A stretch of 60,000 bases of DNA from Takakia lepidozioides. Its lineage: Eukaryota > Streptophyta > Takakiopsida > Takakiales > Takakiaceae. A program made the translations under genes and the position numbers. Location of the stretch: contig CM060733.1 of the NCBI GenBank assembly GCA_030704615.1, forward strand, positions 5,706,001 through 5,766,000. Reading direction: 5' to 3'. The first letter of the stretch is position 1. The number at the start of each line of letters is the position of its first letter. This document shows positions 35,076-45,862 of the stretch, one piece after another. The notes beneath the pieces were generated by a model that saw only the letters and a program-made list of their open reading frames with translations, was not told the DNA's origin and searched no databases.

Positions 35076-35830
35076 TCTCCCTCTAAGCGCGAAAAGTAGA
35101 AAAACGCAGTGACTCCCGATTTCTTGCGGGATTGCCTGCGTTCTTGCGTGTCTCTAGAAGCATCGGATTCCCTCCCGCGTGACCGTTACACATAGTCGTT
35201 TCCTTATTAGTGCACATGCCAGCAATTGGTGTACAGCTGTTCGTATTCAGTTATGGATGTCTGACGTGTGCCGCCCAAAAAAAACGGCGTGTTCTTTATT
35301 AGAACGGGTTCAATATTTAAAAAGAACAGCGAATCCCAGAAATTGATGCGCAGTCTTAAACAAATAAATATAAATGAACGAGAGTTTGATGACAAATTTT
35401 GGAATATCATACACGGTCATCCTTGTTAGCCAAACCCCACATTCGTTTCACATTTGGAACTTTCCAGGTGCGCATGATCATTGGTAGTAGTATATAGATA
35501 CATTTACTTAATCTGCAATCCCATTCTCAGATCCTGTGGCATGCTTCCAGGAAGTCGGCTTTGTTATTGGGTTTATTGATGAGGTTCTGATTAACGGTTT
35601 AACAGTTGCCGACACTGCCCCTAGGGATACTCTGACCACTGGGCCCACAAGAAAAGTAATTAAAATGGACGGCTGCATATCTGGAAAGAATAACATAATA
35701 TGCACAGTCGTTATCTGAGCTTCCTCCGCCATATTCTCTGCTCATTCTTCAACTGTGTTCTGGAGACAGCAGTAAACCGATTTACACTAGATCTGCGATA
35801 GCAAGGTACAAACATACTCGAGGAAGGAAG
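35076..35830. promoter_or_regulatory. Shared divergent promoter region
   Basis: 755 bp separate the start codons of the two divergent genes. A TATATAGAT sequence at about 35,493 could serve the plus-strand gene. No palindromic GAATG…CATTC site is seen here. No regulatory element can be assigned with confidence. Confidence 0.35.
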
Positions 35831-38800
35831 ATGGCTTCCTCTGAAGCGGAGTTCTTCTCAGACGACAAACCAGTGCCGTTCTCCCAGGAAGTCCTTGACA
35901 ATGGATTTGCAATTGTTCTGGAACATGTCTTGGCTACCCGTTTTCAGCTGCAGAATGGCTCCATCTTTTTGGAGAAAGAGGTTTACGATCTGAAAGGGAA
36001 GTTGGTGAAATATTCTTTCCAAAACCGTGATGAGACGGCTCATATCAGCCAGTGGAGAGTGCGTCCTGGTCGATACAGAGTACTTGGAGAGCCTCGGCGA
36101 AAGTCCCTTGGGTCATATGTGACGCCCGGGACTGCTGCTTCGGTCGTTGAAGACAAGAGGGAGGTGGTGGTGAAAAAAGAACAGACTTCCTCCACTCCAA
36201 TCGTTGAGCTTTCGGATTCTTCCGATGATGACATAAGTGAAATTCCAAATCCAGTCCTTCCTACTGTGGTTGCAGAAGCTGATGAAGAAGAGATTTGTAG
36301 TGTCATTCCAAAATTGCGGGCGATGGGAGGAATGGCTGGATTCAAAAGTGAGTTGCGGGGAATTGATTGGGAATCTTTGAAGCAGGTGCCTGTGAAGTTC
36401 TTGCCGGAGACTTTTGATGGCGATATCCTATTCGAGCTGCCTCCTCCTCCGCGAGTTGGAGGTGTAACAATCATGATGCATGGAATGGACAAGAAACACG
36501 ACGGGCACCCGTGGTGCAGAACAAAAACATCCAATATTCAGAATGATGACAAGCTTGTTTTCAGGAGGACAGTTTGCAATGGACACCTTAGGTGTGATAA
36601 TTTGAATTGCAGACACTTTCTTCAGTCTGGGGTTCATAATCAAAGCGAATGGGAGGGTCTGGCGGAAAATCCATTTCAGCCTGGGACTGCCTCTCCACCG
36701 GCAAACACTTTCGTCTGCAAATTCTGCAAACTTGTGCCATCCTGTTTGGCGCTCTGCGGAGCAAGAATGTACTATGTTGTCCACCGTTTGAATACAATGA
36801 CGAGAGCTTGTGTGCATTTTGGATTCCATAACCATCCTGTCTCGAAGGGGGATTACAGGGAGAGTGTTGAGACAGTATCGAGGTTGATCAAACAGGAGTT
36901 CGGGAGAAACCCATCCGCAACAACATCTGCAATTGCTCTTGGCGCAAGCAAGTCCTTCTTGGAAAGCCATATTTTGAGTGAAGGAGATTCTGTGGGGACT
37001 AAACTTGACGGTGCAGCATTGGACTTGGTCATGGATCATTTCTCCACTTTAAGTTCACCTAACATTCGGCATCAGATCAATGCATTGAGAATGGGCTCTG
37101 GGATCAGAGGCTACATAGACAATATTTTGGAATTGAAACGAGTGAGCAAGTACGATTACATCCAGGACAATGTATTCCCAGGTCAAGGTGCCATCAAAGT
37201 TTTTCTTTTCAAAATGTCGACTGTTGGGGAGGGCAGTGGGGTTAGCCTCGTGAAGCGGATGCAGAAGACTGGGGACTTGCAGAACTGTTTTCTTATGTTT
37301 GATCATGTGAAACGAGTGAAGGATTGGACGACAATGGCTTGTCATGTCTACGATCCAGTGTACCAACGAGTTATGACAATTGCAGTTTGTGACATGCAAT
37401 CCGAGGATACGGAATCCCAGAAGCTCATGTGGAATTCCCTGATACGTGTCATGGGCTGCCATGGGCTGCCATCTCCAAATTTCGCAGGTTTCATGGCGGA
37501 TAGTGCTCAAGCAAATTTCAATGCTATTCGTGTTGTCTTCGGATCGGGCGACCCAAAAGTGCCTATGCCAGGAAGAGAGCGTACATGTCTATTCCATTGG
37601 ACACAATCTCTGGAAAAACATACAAAGTCGGACATCAAACCAGAGATGCAGACTCAGCACCGTAAATTGTGCAAAGAGTACAAAGATGCTAGAACAATGA
37701 AGGAGGCGGACACTTTGTTCCAGACAATTCGTGCCTGGTGGTTCTCTTCTGGAGCTGCATCACTTGAGAGTATGAGAGCATTGGAAGATTGGCTGGCGTT
37801 TTGGCACTTCCGGTATAGACAGTGGGGAGCAGCCATGACAATGGTACGAGGCTTCTATTTCATGCTTTATTCATACATTTGCTTTCCATATTTTTGACTC
37901 ATTGCTTTCTTTATGTTGTTTCCTGTGCACTGTTCTGAAGTGTGGTTATCCTCTTTGCAGAACATGTCCATTGAGGAAATGGCGGACATGCCATCTTGCA
38001 ATTTGGCAGAAACTGTGCACAATGCATGGTTGCAGCAGTCTGGGAAATGAGGTCGGGATTTGTATGTGGCAACAACAGATGATTTGATACGTGCCTTGCA
38101 ACAACAAACCCGATACCGTGATTTCTTACGAGGTGGGGTTGGTGGCAAGGGTCCGGACAAATGGGAGTTGATGTTGCGTGCTGCAAACAGATCTGGGGAT
38201 CCAATCAAGATAGCACGGGCGGTGAGCATGTATGCCCAGGGAACGCCACTTGTTTCTAGAGTTCCACATCTTGAAGGGGAGGAGAGATTCGGCTCCTGTA
38301 AGAGGAAATTGAACACTCCACCTGGTTCGGATTCAGATTCCCACAGGGCAGACCGTGATAACTTCTCGAAGCCTCGTGTTCCCCTGCATGACAGCTCCAT
38401 GTCCGGAACCTCCATTGTGGAGGAACCTCCAACACGACGGCAAGCTCCAGCATCAAACCGTGCCACTGAAATGGTGCAGGAGAGAAACAACCCCCTTGAT
38501 GTGCTTGAGTCCGCATGCCCCGACCACGTTTGGCACATAGAACGCACAAGTGTCGGGTCTCGTGTGAAATGTACAGCGATCAGGGCAACTAATTTCGAGA
38601 AGTGCACTTCATCTATATCCAAAGGTGGTGCCCGAACTCCTGCTCCGACTTTCACGGGCTTGATGCGTCCATACGGTCAACCAGAAGCCAAGAACCACAA
38701 GTTCTGGTTCTGCGCAGATGATTGTGCCAGATGTGTGCATGGAACTGTGCGTCCTTCCGTAGTGATGAAGCCATCTCCTCCAACCGTTTGGCCCGTGAAG

Positions 38801-39346
38801 GTGGGAACACATCTCAGCTTTCAGGAGATTGAAATGCTGGAGGAGGCAGGTTTTTCCCTTGCGAGACAACCCCAACTCCATGCATGTGCTACTACTTCTG
38901 CGTCCTCCCGGGTCCCCCCGGCAAATCCTGACTTGTGGCCAACCAAACGAGATGGAAAGCTCGTTCGGCGTTTCCCTCCAACCGCTGAACACTTTGGCAA
39001 AGTGGAGTCCGCAAGAATGCTCCAAGCTCGTGTCGGAAGCACCACGGAAGTACCCGATCCAGGATATGGTCGGGTATTCACAATCATCACTTCCACATCT
39101 GCTGTTCATGACAGGACCTACGACATCACGGTTTCCAATTTCCCCAATTGCACATGTCCTGATTTTGTGAATATGCTATCAACCAGTTTGGGCAAGAGAG
39201 GTAAATTCATACCCTGCAAACATTTGTATTTCATATTTTTGAGGAGGATGGTTTGCGATCCCAAACGTGACAACTTCATTCACCAGGCCATTATGAGTTT
39301 CAATGAGGTCGATACTCTTTTGCAGCGGGATACAACACATGGGTAG
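35831..39346 (+). CDS. MULE-like transposase with GCM/WRKY-like and SWIM zinc fingers
   Basis: Exon 1 35,831-37,843 (671 codons) and exon 2 37,961-39,346 (462 codons with TAG) join in phase. An acidic Ser/Asp-rich linker (LSDSSDDDISE) precedes a Cys/His-rich finger at ~245-330 (VCNGHLRCDNLNCRHF, then FVCKFCKLVPSC… FHNHPV) of the GCM/WRKY/FLYWCH type. A MULE-like DDE region follows at ~490-620: CFLMFDHVKRV, GFMADSAQANFNAIRVVF, RTCLFHWTQSLEKH. A SWIM finger (CTCPDF… GKFIPCKHLYF) lies near residue 1,065-1,090. This is the domain set of mudrA/FAR1-type transposases. A TGA at 38,048-38,050, in a context where CGA (Arg) would fit, interrupts exon 2, so the protein is truncated unless bypassed. It is divergent from the ParB-methyltransferase-like gene. 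Confidence 0.82.
38048..38050 (+). other. In-frame TGA in the transposase gene
   Basis: Only stop in an otherwise open 1,132-codon spliced frame, between SGK and GRDLYVATTDD. A single C-to-T change of CGA would explain it. Everything downstream, including the SWIM finger, stays open for 431 codons. Confidence 0.8.
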
Positions 39347-39995
39347 CATGAACTATGTAATGTGGTATGTGGATGACCATGATTTGAAATGTGTAATTCA
39401 CATCAATTCGTCGGCTGTGCAATGATATGGCCTCCAACTATACGGAGTGAGCTCTGAGTGACAACTTTTAGGTAGTGCACATTTGTCATTGCACCGTTCG
39501 AAGTCTACATGTCTTGCTGTCGCTATGCACTACAATCATCTTTTGAAGATGATCATAACTCTCATTGTTATTTGAGGAGGGAGGAAGTCTTCTCGTGGCA
39601 GCCTTTATGGCGCACACTTTGTGAGGATATTTTGTCGTCTTCGTAATTGTAAAAGTGAAACAAGCATTTGTAATTGCACAATGTTGGATGCTGCAATTGT
39701 AGGCCTCAACGCTCGTCTTGATTCTATTTAGGCAAGATTCCCTGCATTAATTCCACGGTCATAGGACCATCCTCGGTTATAGGCGGCGCATGTTAATGCT
39801 GACGTGGCAGTTGACGGACAGTGCCATGTCATCATTTACCGCCACATCAGCATGCTGACATGACGCTCACGCCACGTCAGCATGTGTGCAGGCTCACGCC
39901 ACGTCAGCTGGCGTGAGCGTACGCTCACACCACGTCACTCCTGCGTGAGCGTACGCTCGCGCGCTCACGTGCAACGCTCACGCCATTGCGTCGTT
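39347..39995. repeat. Right subterminal region and terminal inverted repeat
   Basis: No gene. From 39,790 on it is dense in (G)CACGTCAGC and GCTCACGCC phrases, including GCGTGAGCGTACGCTCAC in two overlapping palindromic copies (about 39,911-39,930 and 39,943-39,960). The terminal 65 bp pair with the left end in inverse orientation. Confidence 0.65.
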
Positions 39996-40005
39996 GCATG
40001 TGCCA
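39996..40005. repeat. Right target-site duplication of the two-gene transposon
   Basis: GCATGTGCCA, identical to 28,641-28,650. Confidence 0.78.
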
Positions 40006-40265
40006 TTGGCCCAACTGTCTAGTGTCATCTAAGCCCAAGTGCAATCTCATATGTATCCAAGCGTCTCCTATGTCGAGGCCCAAGTGCGACCTTTAGGGTA
40101 GCCTGTGTCGTTGGCCCATGTGTGAAGAATTGAAATCTAAGACCAAGTGTAATTTCCTATGTATCCCAGTGCATCTCCTAATCTTCTATGTATCTTTCTC
40201 TAGGGTAGCTTGTGCCGTTGGCCCAAGTGTCCAATGTCATCTAAGTCATCTAAATCTAATCATTT
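39996..40265 (+). repeat. ~106-bp tandem repeat that received the transposon
   Basis: TAGGGTAGC.TGTG(C/T)CGTTGGCCCA, then AAGTGCAAT.TC.TATGTATCC, occurs in about 2.5 copies (starting near 39,990, 40,095 and 40,200). The left flank of the transposon (TAGGGTA at 28,634) is the missing beginning of the first copy. Confidence 0.75.
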
Positions 40266-40554
40266 TTTTTTTCACCCACAAAGCCTATGACCAGATTTGA
40301 ACCGGAGACCTTTCCCTTGATATCTCTCATGTCGAGGCTCCAATCATTATCCCAGGAATGCCCACTTTGCTATTTTTCAGAAATTTCCGACAACCAAATA
40401 TACTTGAAATTCCACATCTCTCACACCGCACGTCCAAAAATCATGAGACCAAGCCGGTGCACCCCTCCTCATCAAGGGCTTTCCAGTGGTAGCAAGCACT
40501 CAGGGTGGGGCCCCGCAGTTTGGGACATCTCAAATCTATGAAACAAAACAAACG
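40266..40554. other. No gene seen
   Basis: A minus-strand B-box-like phrase (GGTTCAAATCTGG) occurs near 40,290, without a convincing A box. Confidence 0.35.
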
Positions 40555-41455
40555 TCTCGTTTCATATATTGATGTACAACATACTGGCAAAGTTTGAAAA
40601 CAAACAGAAATCATTTGGGTGGGCAACCATTCGTTGGCCATTTCAATCAATTTCAATTCATCTCATATTAGTCGAGGACCTGTTGGATGATAGGTAGAAC
40701 ATATTGGCACTGTTTGAAAATAAACAAAAATCATTTGGACGGGCAACCATTTGTACATTCATTCATTTTTTTAATAAATTTCAATTGATCCCATACTTGT
40801 CCTGGACCTGTTTGAGGGTATGCAGAACGTGTTGGCAAACATTGAAAAGTAACAAAAATCATTTGGATGGAGAACCATTTGTTCGCCCTTTTAATGAATT
40901 TTGATTGATCCCATACTTGTCCTGGACTTGTTTGAGGGTATGTAGAATATGCTGACAAACTTTGAAAAGAAACAAAAAATATTTTGATGGGGAACCAATG
41001 GTTTGCTATTTTAATCAATTTTGATTTTTGCCATACTTGTCTAGGACCTAAGCACATGGTATATTCAACATGCCGGCAAAGTTTGGAAACAAACAAAAAA
41101 TCATTTGGATGGGGATCCATTTGTTCATTTTTTCAATCAATTTTGATTCACGCCACAAAGTTTGAAAACAAGTAAAAAAAATGCATTTGGATACACAACC
41201 ATTTGTTCGCCCTTTAATCAATTTTGATTCATGTCATACTTGTCCAAGACTTGTCACATGGTATGTAGCGAAGTTTGAAAACAAACCAAAATCATTTGGA
41301 TGAGGAATTATTCGTTTGCCACTTGAACCTCTTCTGATTGACCTCGTATTTTTCCAAGACTTGTCATATGGTATTTAGAATCGTCGATGATGGTACCAAA
41401 GCTTGAAAACAACATAAAATCATTTGGATGGGGAACGGTTTGTTCACCGTGGAAA
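40555..41455 (-). repeat. Satellite array, inverted orientation, right of the transposon
   Basis: About seven or eight diverged units of the ~119-bp satellite: GTTTGAAAA.AAACAAAAATC, ATTTGGATGGGGAACCATTTG, TCAATTTTGATT, CATACTTGTCC.GGAC. It continues the version seen at 28,286-28,600. Confidence 0.85.
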
Positions 41456-42150
41456 TAAATCGCAATAGGCCCATGAGAGCTTCCCCATCGGTGGCACGCT
41501 ATATGGGTACATCAATTGCCATTTATGAAGGCATGTGCAAAGCCCACCAAAAGATGGCGGGGCTGCAGGCGGAATGCTCCCCACCGGTGGCATGCTAGCG
41601 CGCTCGCCAAACCTCCTGCTTGCCAAGCTCTCACGTGTGGGATGCTCGCTCATGCTTGCTTGACTCCACGTGTGTTTGACTTTGTGTTGCGTGGGAGATA
41701 GCGGGCGAGAGATAGCGGGCCCGGAAGGACACGTCAAGATTCAGGGGGCCCTCATGAAATTTGTCATGCCCTCAACCTAAGCGAGGATTTTAGCGTGCCC
41801 CAGTGGGGCTCCATTTTTGTGGTTTTTCTCATTGACACCATATTTTGCCATTTTGTGGCTAATAGCGGGCCTCGGTGGGGATGCTCTGAGTGCTCCAACA
41901 GAGCTGGGTGCAGAATGCTGAAGCTTTGAATCCATTGCTGAAGCTTTGAATCCATTGTTTAGAGACGTCGCTGTTTTCCCGCGTGTCCAGAGGTCGGGGG
42001 TTCAAACCCGTTGTCACCCCCCCTTCCATGTCAACCTATTGTTTGGGAGAGTGACGCCGCACCACGTGGCGAGGCCCCTCTCGACAGGTGCAGGGTTCAA
42101 CCCACTCCCCTGCCCCTGCCCCTGCCCCTGATTTTCTCATAGGCAAGAAT
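41456..42150. other. No gene seen; short repeats
   Basis: GCTGAAGCTTTGAATCCATT is present twice in tandem (41,920-41,957), and CCCCTG is repeated four times near 42,104-42,130. Two B-box-like phrases (GGGTTCAAACCC near 41,999, GGGTTCAACCC near 42,092) hint at decayed tRNA-like sequence. Gene absent. Confidence 0.45.
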
Positions 42151-42880
42151 AAGAATAAGCAGTGATCGCCATTAGTGGCGGTCGCTTTATTTTTGAAAAT
42201 TAAAAACATAGCAACTGCCACTCTTGGCAATCGCTTCATTTTTAAAAATCAAGAATAAACAGCGACCGCCACAATTGGCGGTCGCTTTATTTTTTTTTCC
42301 TAGAAATATGATGCGACTGCCAATATGGCGGTTGTTTTATTTTTATTTTCTAAAAATATGATGTGACCGCCAATATGATGGTCACTTCACCTCCAATTTT
42401 ACAGTCGCTTAATTTTTCTTTTGAATAAAACAACGACTTAATTTTTTTTTAAATTAAAGAAAACCAGAGATCGCTAGTTTGGCGGTCGTTTTTTTTTTTT
42501 TTTTTTTTTTTTACCCAAATTTTGGGTTTTCTTAATATGGAGCGACTGCCATATTGGTGGTCGCTTAATTTTATAAAATAAGAAAAAAACGAGCGACCGC
42601 CAATTTGCGGTCGTTTTTAAAAAAAAAAAAAAAAACAATCAACAACTGCCAATCTGGCGGTTGTTTATTTTTTTAAAATAAAAAATAGATGCGACTGCCC
42701 ATTTGGCGGTCGCTTCATTTCTTTAAAAAAGAAAAACAAACGGCGGCCGCTTAGTGGGCATGCGCATTTTTTTCTTAAAATAAAAATAAGTAACGACTGC
42801 CAATTTGGCGGTCGCTCTATTTTTTATTTAAAAACACAATTGTAGCGACCGTCAATATTGGCGGTTGAGCATTATTAAAA
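42150..42880. repeat. Array of ~12 palindromic GCGACCGCC cores
   Basis: Cores such as AGCGACYGCCAAT then TTGGCGGTCGCTT recur about every 60 bp, separated by T-rich then A-rich runs, so each whole unit can fold into a hairpin with A/T outer arms. Subterminal regions of plant CACTA elements often carry such inverted cores. I found no CACTA ends adjacent. Confidence 0.8.
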
Positions 42881-43129
42881 TAATTTTAAGAAAATTAAAC
42901 ACTATCCACCTGAGTTTTACACCTTGGCTGCCATCTCATTAGAAAGGATAGAAGTAGATCGTAAGAATTAAATGTATAATTACATGGGTAAATGTCATGT
43001 TTCGACGTGACGTGACGCACGTCCGACGTGTCAGCGCCACGTCACGTCAGGAATGATAACTAAGAACTAAGCAGCGTCAAACTGCCACCTCCATCTCGTT
43101 TTCATGTGACTCTTCTGGCACCTCGCTTT
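42881..43129. other. Unassigned; cluster of CACGTC palindromes
   Basis: 43,003-43,054 is packed with CGACGTGACGTGACG, ACGTCCGACGTG and GCCACGTCACGTCAG, resembling the CACGTCA-rich ends of the two-gene transposon. Confidence 0.4.
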
Positions 43130-43299
43130 CGAAACCTAAAGACATGTCCTCTTTGGTTGCTTCCCAAGTCTTCGCCACCGCAAACGTAAGATATTTCAGC
43201 AATTCTCCTTTGACCGTGATAATGTCCTCTTTGCTTTCCAACACATTATTTCCCAGGAAGAGCTGGACAAATTGTCTGCTCCCTTTTATGCAATGGAGG

Positions 43300-43671
43300 C
43301 ACTAGCACTACAACAAATGGGGGGGGGGGGGGGGGGTTTGCGACGCCAGCCACGTCCCCACGCCCCGCGCGGCGCTCAACCCGCGATGCCGAGCCCGCGA
43401 CATTTTTTTGCGACGCCTCGGCCTCGCAATCCCCCGCTGCGACACCATTGTGACGCCCAGCCGTCGCAAGGTGGCATGAATGGGGAAAGAGGGTCCTCGC
43501 CGCGACGGATTTTTTTTCTTGCGAAGCCAATCTGTTTTTTATTTTATTTTATTTTTTTTAATAAATTAAATAAATTTTGGGATGTTGCGATGCCTCGGCG
43601 TCGCAAAAGCGTCACTGAGGGTGCCCCAGCACCTCTGTGATGCCAAGGCGTCGTAACAGCATCACCACAAT

Positions 43672-43707
<36 letters not shown>

Positions 43708-44268
43708 CGGCTTTGCGGTCCTCAACTTCACAAAAGTGTCGCTGGGGGCGTCCCGAGCTGGGACGGCCAATGCTGCGACACCAGGGGGTCGCAACGGCGT
43801 CGCCACATAGGGTCGCAATGGTGTTGTAGTCAGTTTAGGTCATCACAAGGACGTTGCTTGGGGCGCCTGGCGGTGGGGGGTGCAACAACGGCGTCGCAAA
43901 TTTGCGACCAATGGGGGTTGCAAAAAGGCGAAACCGCGATTTGCGACACCCGAACGTAAAAAAAAAAAAAAAAAAAAAAAACCTACTCTGCATTGCAAAA
44001 TTAGCACCGTCCAGGGGTCGCAAAGTGCGACGCCCGGACGTCGCAATTTTAAGGTGGTACATTTGAATTTAGGCGGGAAAATTTAAATTTGAAATTTGAA
44101 TTTCAAAAACTTGTTGACCATTGATTCCGGTTCTGTCTAATGGCGATATGTTCATTGTTCTACATATATCATGAATGCATACTTGAACCTAAGACCTCCA
44201 CGTTATAACATTTCTAAGACACTAGAGACTAACCAACACACCTACGCTACATCTATGTATTACAAAAG

Positions 44269-44314
<46 letters not shown>

Positions 44315-44509
44315 TAAGATTTCTTTCAAGTTCCTTCTAAGGGGTCCCTCTTGTGACGCCTGGGCGACGCCCTTGTGACGGGCTTGCGACGCCCGGGCTT
44401 CGCAAATTTGGTTCTCCCCCCTGCCCGAAAAGGGCTGTTTTACGACGCCGCAGCGTGGCTGCAGCGTAAAACCCCCCCTCCCCCCTTTTTTTTTTTTCCT
44501 GTAATGTAG
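43300..44509 (+). mobile_element. CACTA-like non-autonomous element in the LINE, TSD AGG
   Basis: Left end CACTAGCACTACAACAAATG followed by a G run and TTTGCGACGCC subterminal repeats; right end is the inverse arrangement (GACGCCGCAGCG, C run, T run, CCTGTAATGTAG). 3-bp duplication AGG (43,297-43,299 and 44,510-44,512); removing element plus one copy restores the LINE frame (M-E-D-A-M). Many GCGACGCC/GGCGTCGC phrases inside. No transposase. Contains a (TA)n microsatellite. The right terminus is degenerate. Confidence 0.72.
44271..44309. repeat. (TA)n microsatellite
   Basis: About 19 TA dinucleotides without interruption. Confidence 0.95.
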
Positions 44510-45130
44510 AGGACGCAATGAACAGTTTAGCCTCCTTTAAGTCTCCGGGCTTAGATGGTATGCCCATAGCCATACAGAAGTTCTCTCTCAGCTAACTACA
44601 AACCTATCACGTTGCTGATTTCTGTGTATAAAATTATCTCCAAGGCCCTGGCCTTGAGGCTCCAGCCCTTAATGTACAAGCTTATTAGACCTAGGGAATC
44701 TTGCTTTCTTAAGGACCTTATGATTTTGGACAACATTCTTCTGGCTCATGAGGCCTTAAACTGTGCCCATGATTTCAACCAACCCTTAGCGCTCCTTATG
44801 CTTGATTTCGAAAAGGCCGCCTTCGATAACATTGATTGGGACTCTCTTACGAGGGCACTCCTGAACTGCGGAATCAATGGCAATTTTTATCCTGGATCAA
44901 CATTCTCCTTCGTTCTGCCTCGAGTAAGGTTATTGTGAATGAGGCTTTATCCGAGTCATTCCCCTTGTTTCGCTCTGTTCGGCAGGGCTGCCCCCTGTCG
45001 TCCTTTCTTTTCCTAATTGCTACAGACGGGCTTAGCCATCTGCTAGACAAACAATCTGACATGTATTATTGGGCTCAAGATTCCCCACCCTTCTCAATCA
45101 GACTATAGCGTTAAGACTTCTGGGCAGTTG

Positions 45131-45862
45131 CAGGGTTGAATGAACCAAAAACGGCAGATCCTGCTCCATGAAAGTCCATGACCCAAAAAATAAAAATAAA
45201 AGATACTATCCAAAATATTTGTTTAATGATAGATAATGGTATACTAAACATATTTAGTAAAGAGTCCTACCCCAAATATTAAAGATATAATTTATTAAAT
45301 ATTTTAGTCTATTATTCAGAGAAATTATGAAAAATTAATATTTAGAGTTTACGAAAAAAAAAATCAATATGCCACCTAGCCATTGAAGATTATAGGTTTT
45401 TATACTTCTAGAAAAACATTGACACCCAAAATCCAAAAAACAAGATGAGCTATAGACTTTTCAAAAAACGCATATTTGTTTTTACATATATTAGTCCATA
45501 TGAGTCAAATGACAAATGATTTTGCCACTTTAAGTCCATACCTATGATGTGGACAAAAATGGCCACATTATGTCCAAATTTCAATGGAATTCACCAATGG
45601 CGCATAGGAGAATTTGAGTCCATTGTAATTTCATTCACTGCGGTAACAGTCCACAATGACGGTGTTCAAAAGTCCATAGCGGAGTCATTTCTTATCGGAT
45701 TCATGATTGGAGAGTTGCTATGGGTGCGTATTGAAGCTAGGAATCCAATGATGTATATATTTGCTAGTTTTAATGAGTTAATTCAAATTCAATTGATGAC
45801 ACCATCAATTGCAGTCATCTAAAATTGTGTCGGTAACGTCCATTTTGGTCCAGTCAACCCTG
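45131..45862. mobile_element. 732-bp TIR element (MITE-like) in the LINE
   Basis: Left end CAGGGTTGAATGAACCAAAA and right end, in complement, CAGGGTTGACTGGACCAAAA: about 24-bp terminal inverted repeats with three mismatches. AT-rich, no coding capacity. A clear target-site duplication is not visible. The CAGGG terminus is reminiscent of hAT-type MITEs, but the superfamily is open. Confidence 0.75.

Larger units (their letters stand above)
28651..39995. mobile_element. Two-gene MULE-like transposon (transposase + ParB-methyltransferase-like gene)
   Basis: An 11,345-bp unit flanked by a perfect 10-bp duplication. Imperfect terminal inverted repeats sit 11-12 bp from each end: GGCGTGAGC, a few bases, then CACGTGAGCGC at 28,663-28,687, and its inverse at 39,961-39,984. 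Both subterminal regions also carry repeated GCTCACGCCACGTCA phrases (28,694-28,708 on the left; about 39,866, 39,892 and a variant near 39,921 on the right). Two divergent genes fill the unit: a MULE-like transposase with SWIM finger (+) and a ParB/methyltransferase-like gene (-). The 10-bp duplication is within the 8-11 bp range of MULEs. Boundaries rest on my reading alone. Confidence 0.72.

Noticed and set aside
36428-37039. 203-codon minus-strand open frame
   Set aside because: Antisense shadow of the zinc-finger part of the transposase.
37867-38655. 262-codon minus-strand open frame
   Set aside because: Lies antisense to the transposase exon 2 and the adjoining intron, with no domain; the sense frame has SWIM and in-phase splicing.
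28651-39995. Endogenous large DNA virus fragment
   Set aside because: No capsid, polymerase or other viral core gene; transposase, inverted ends and a 10-bp duplication point to a DNA transposon.
43835-44086. Arg/Lys-rich open frames around the poly-A run
   Set aside because: Three overlapping frames on both strands through GCGACGCC repeats and a poly-A/T tract; repeat-derived, not genes.
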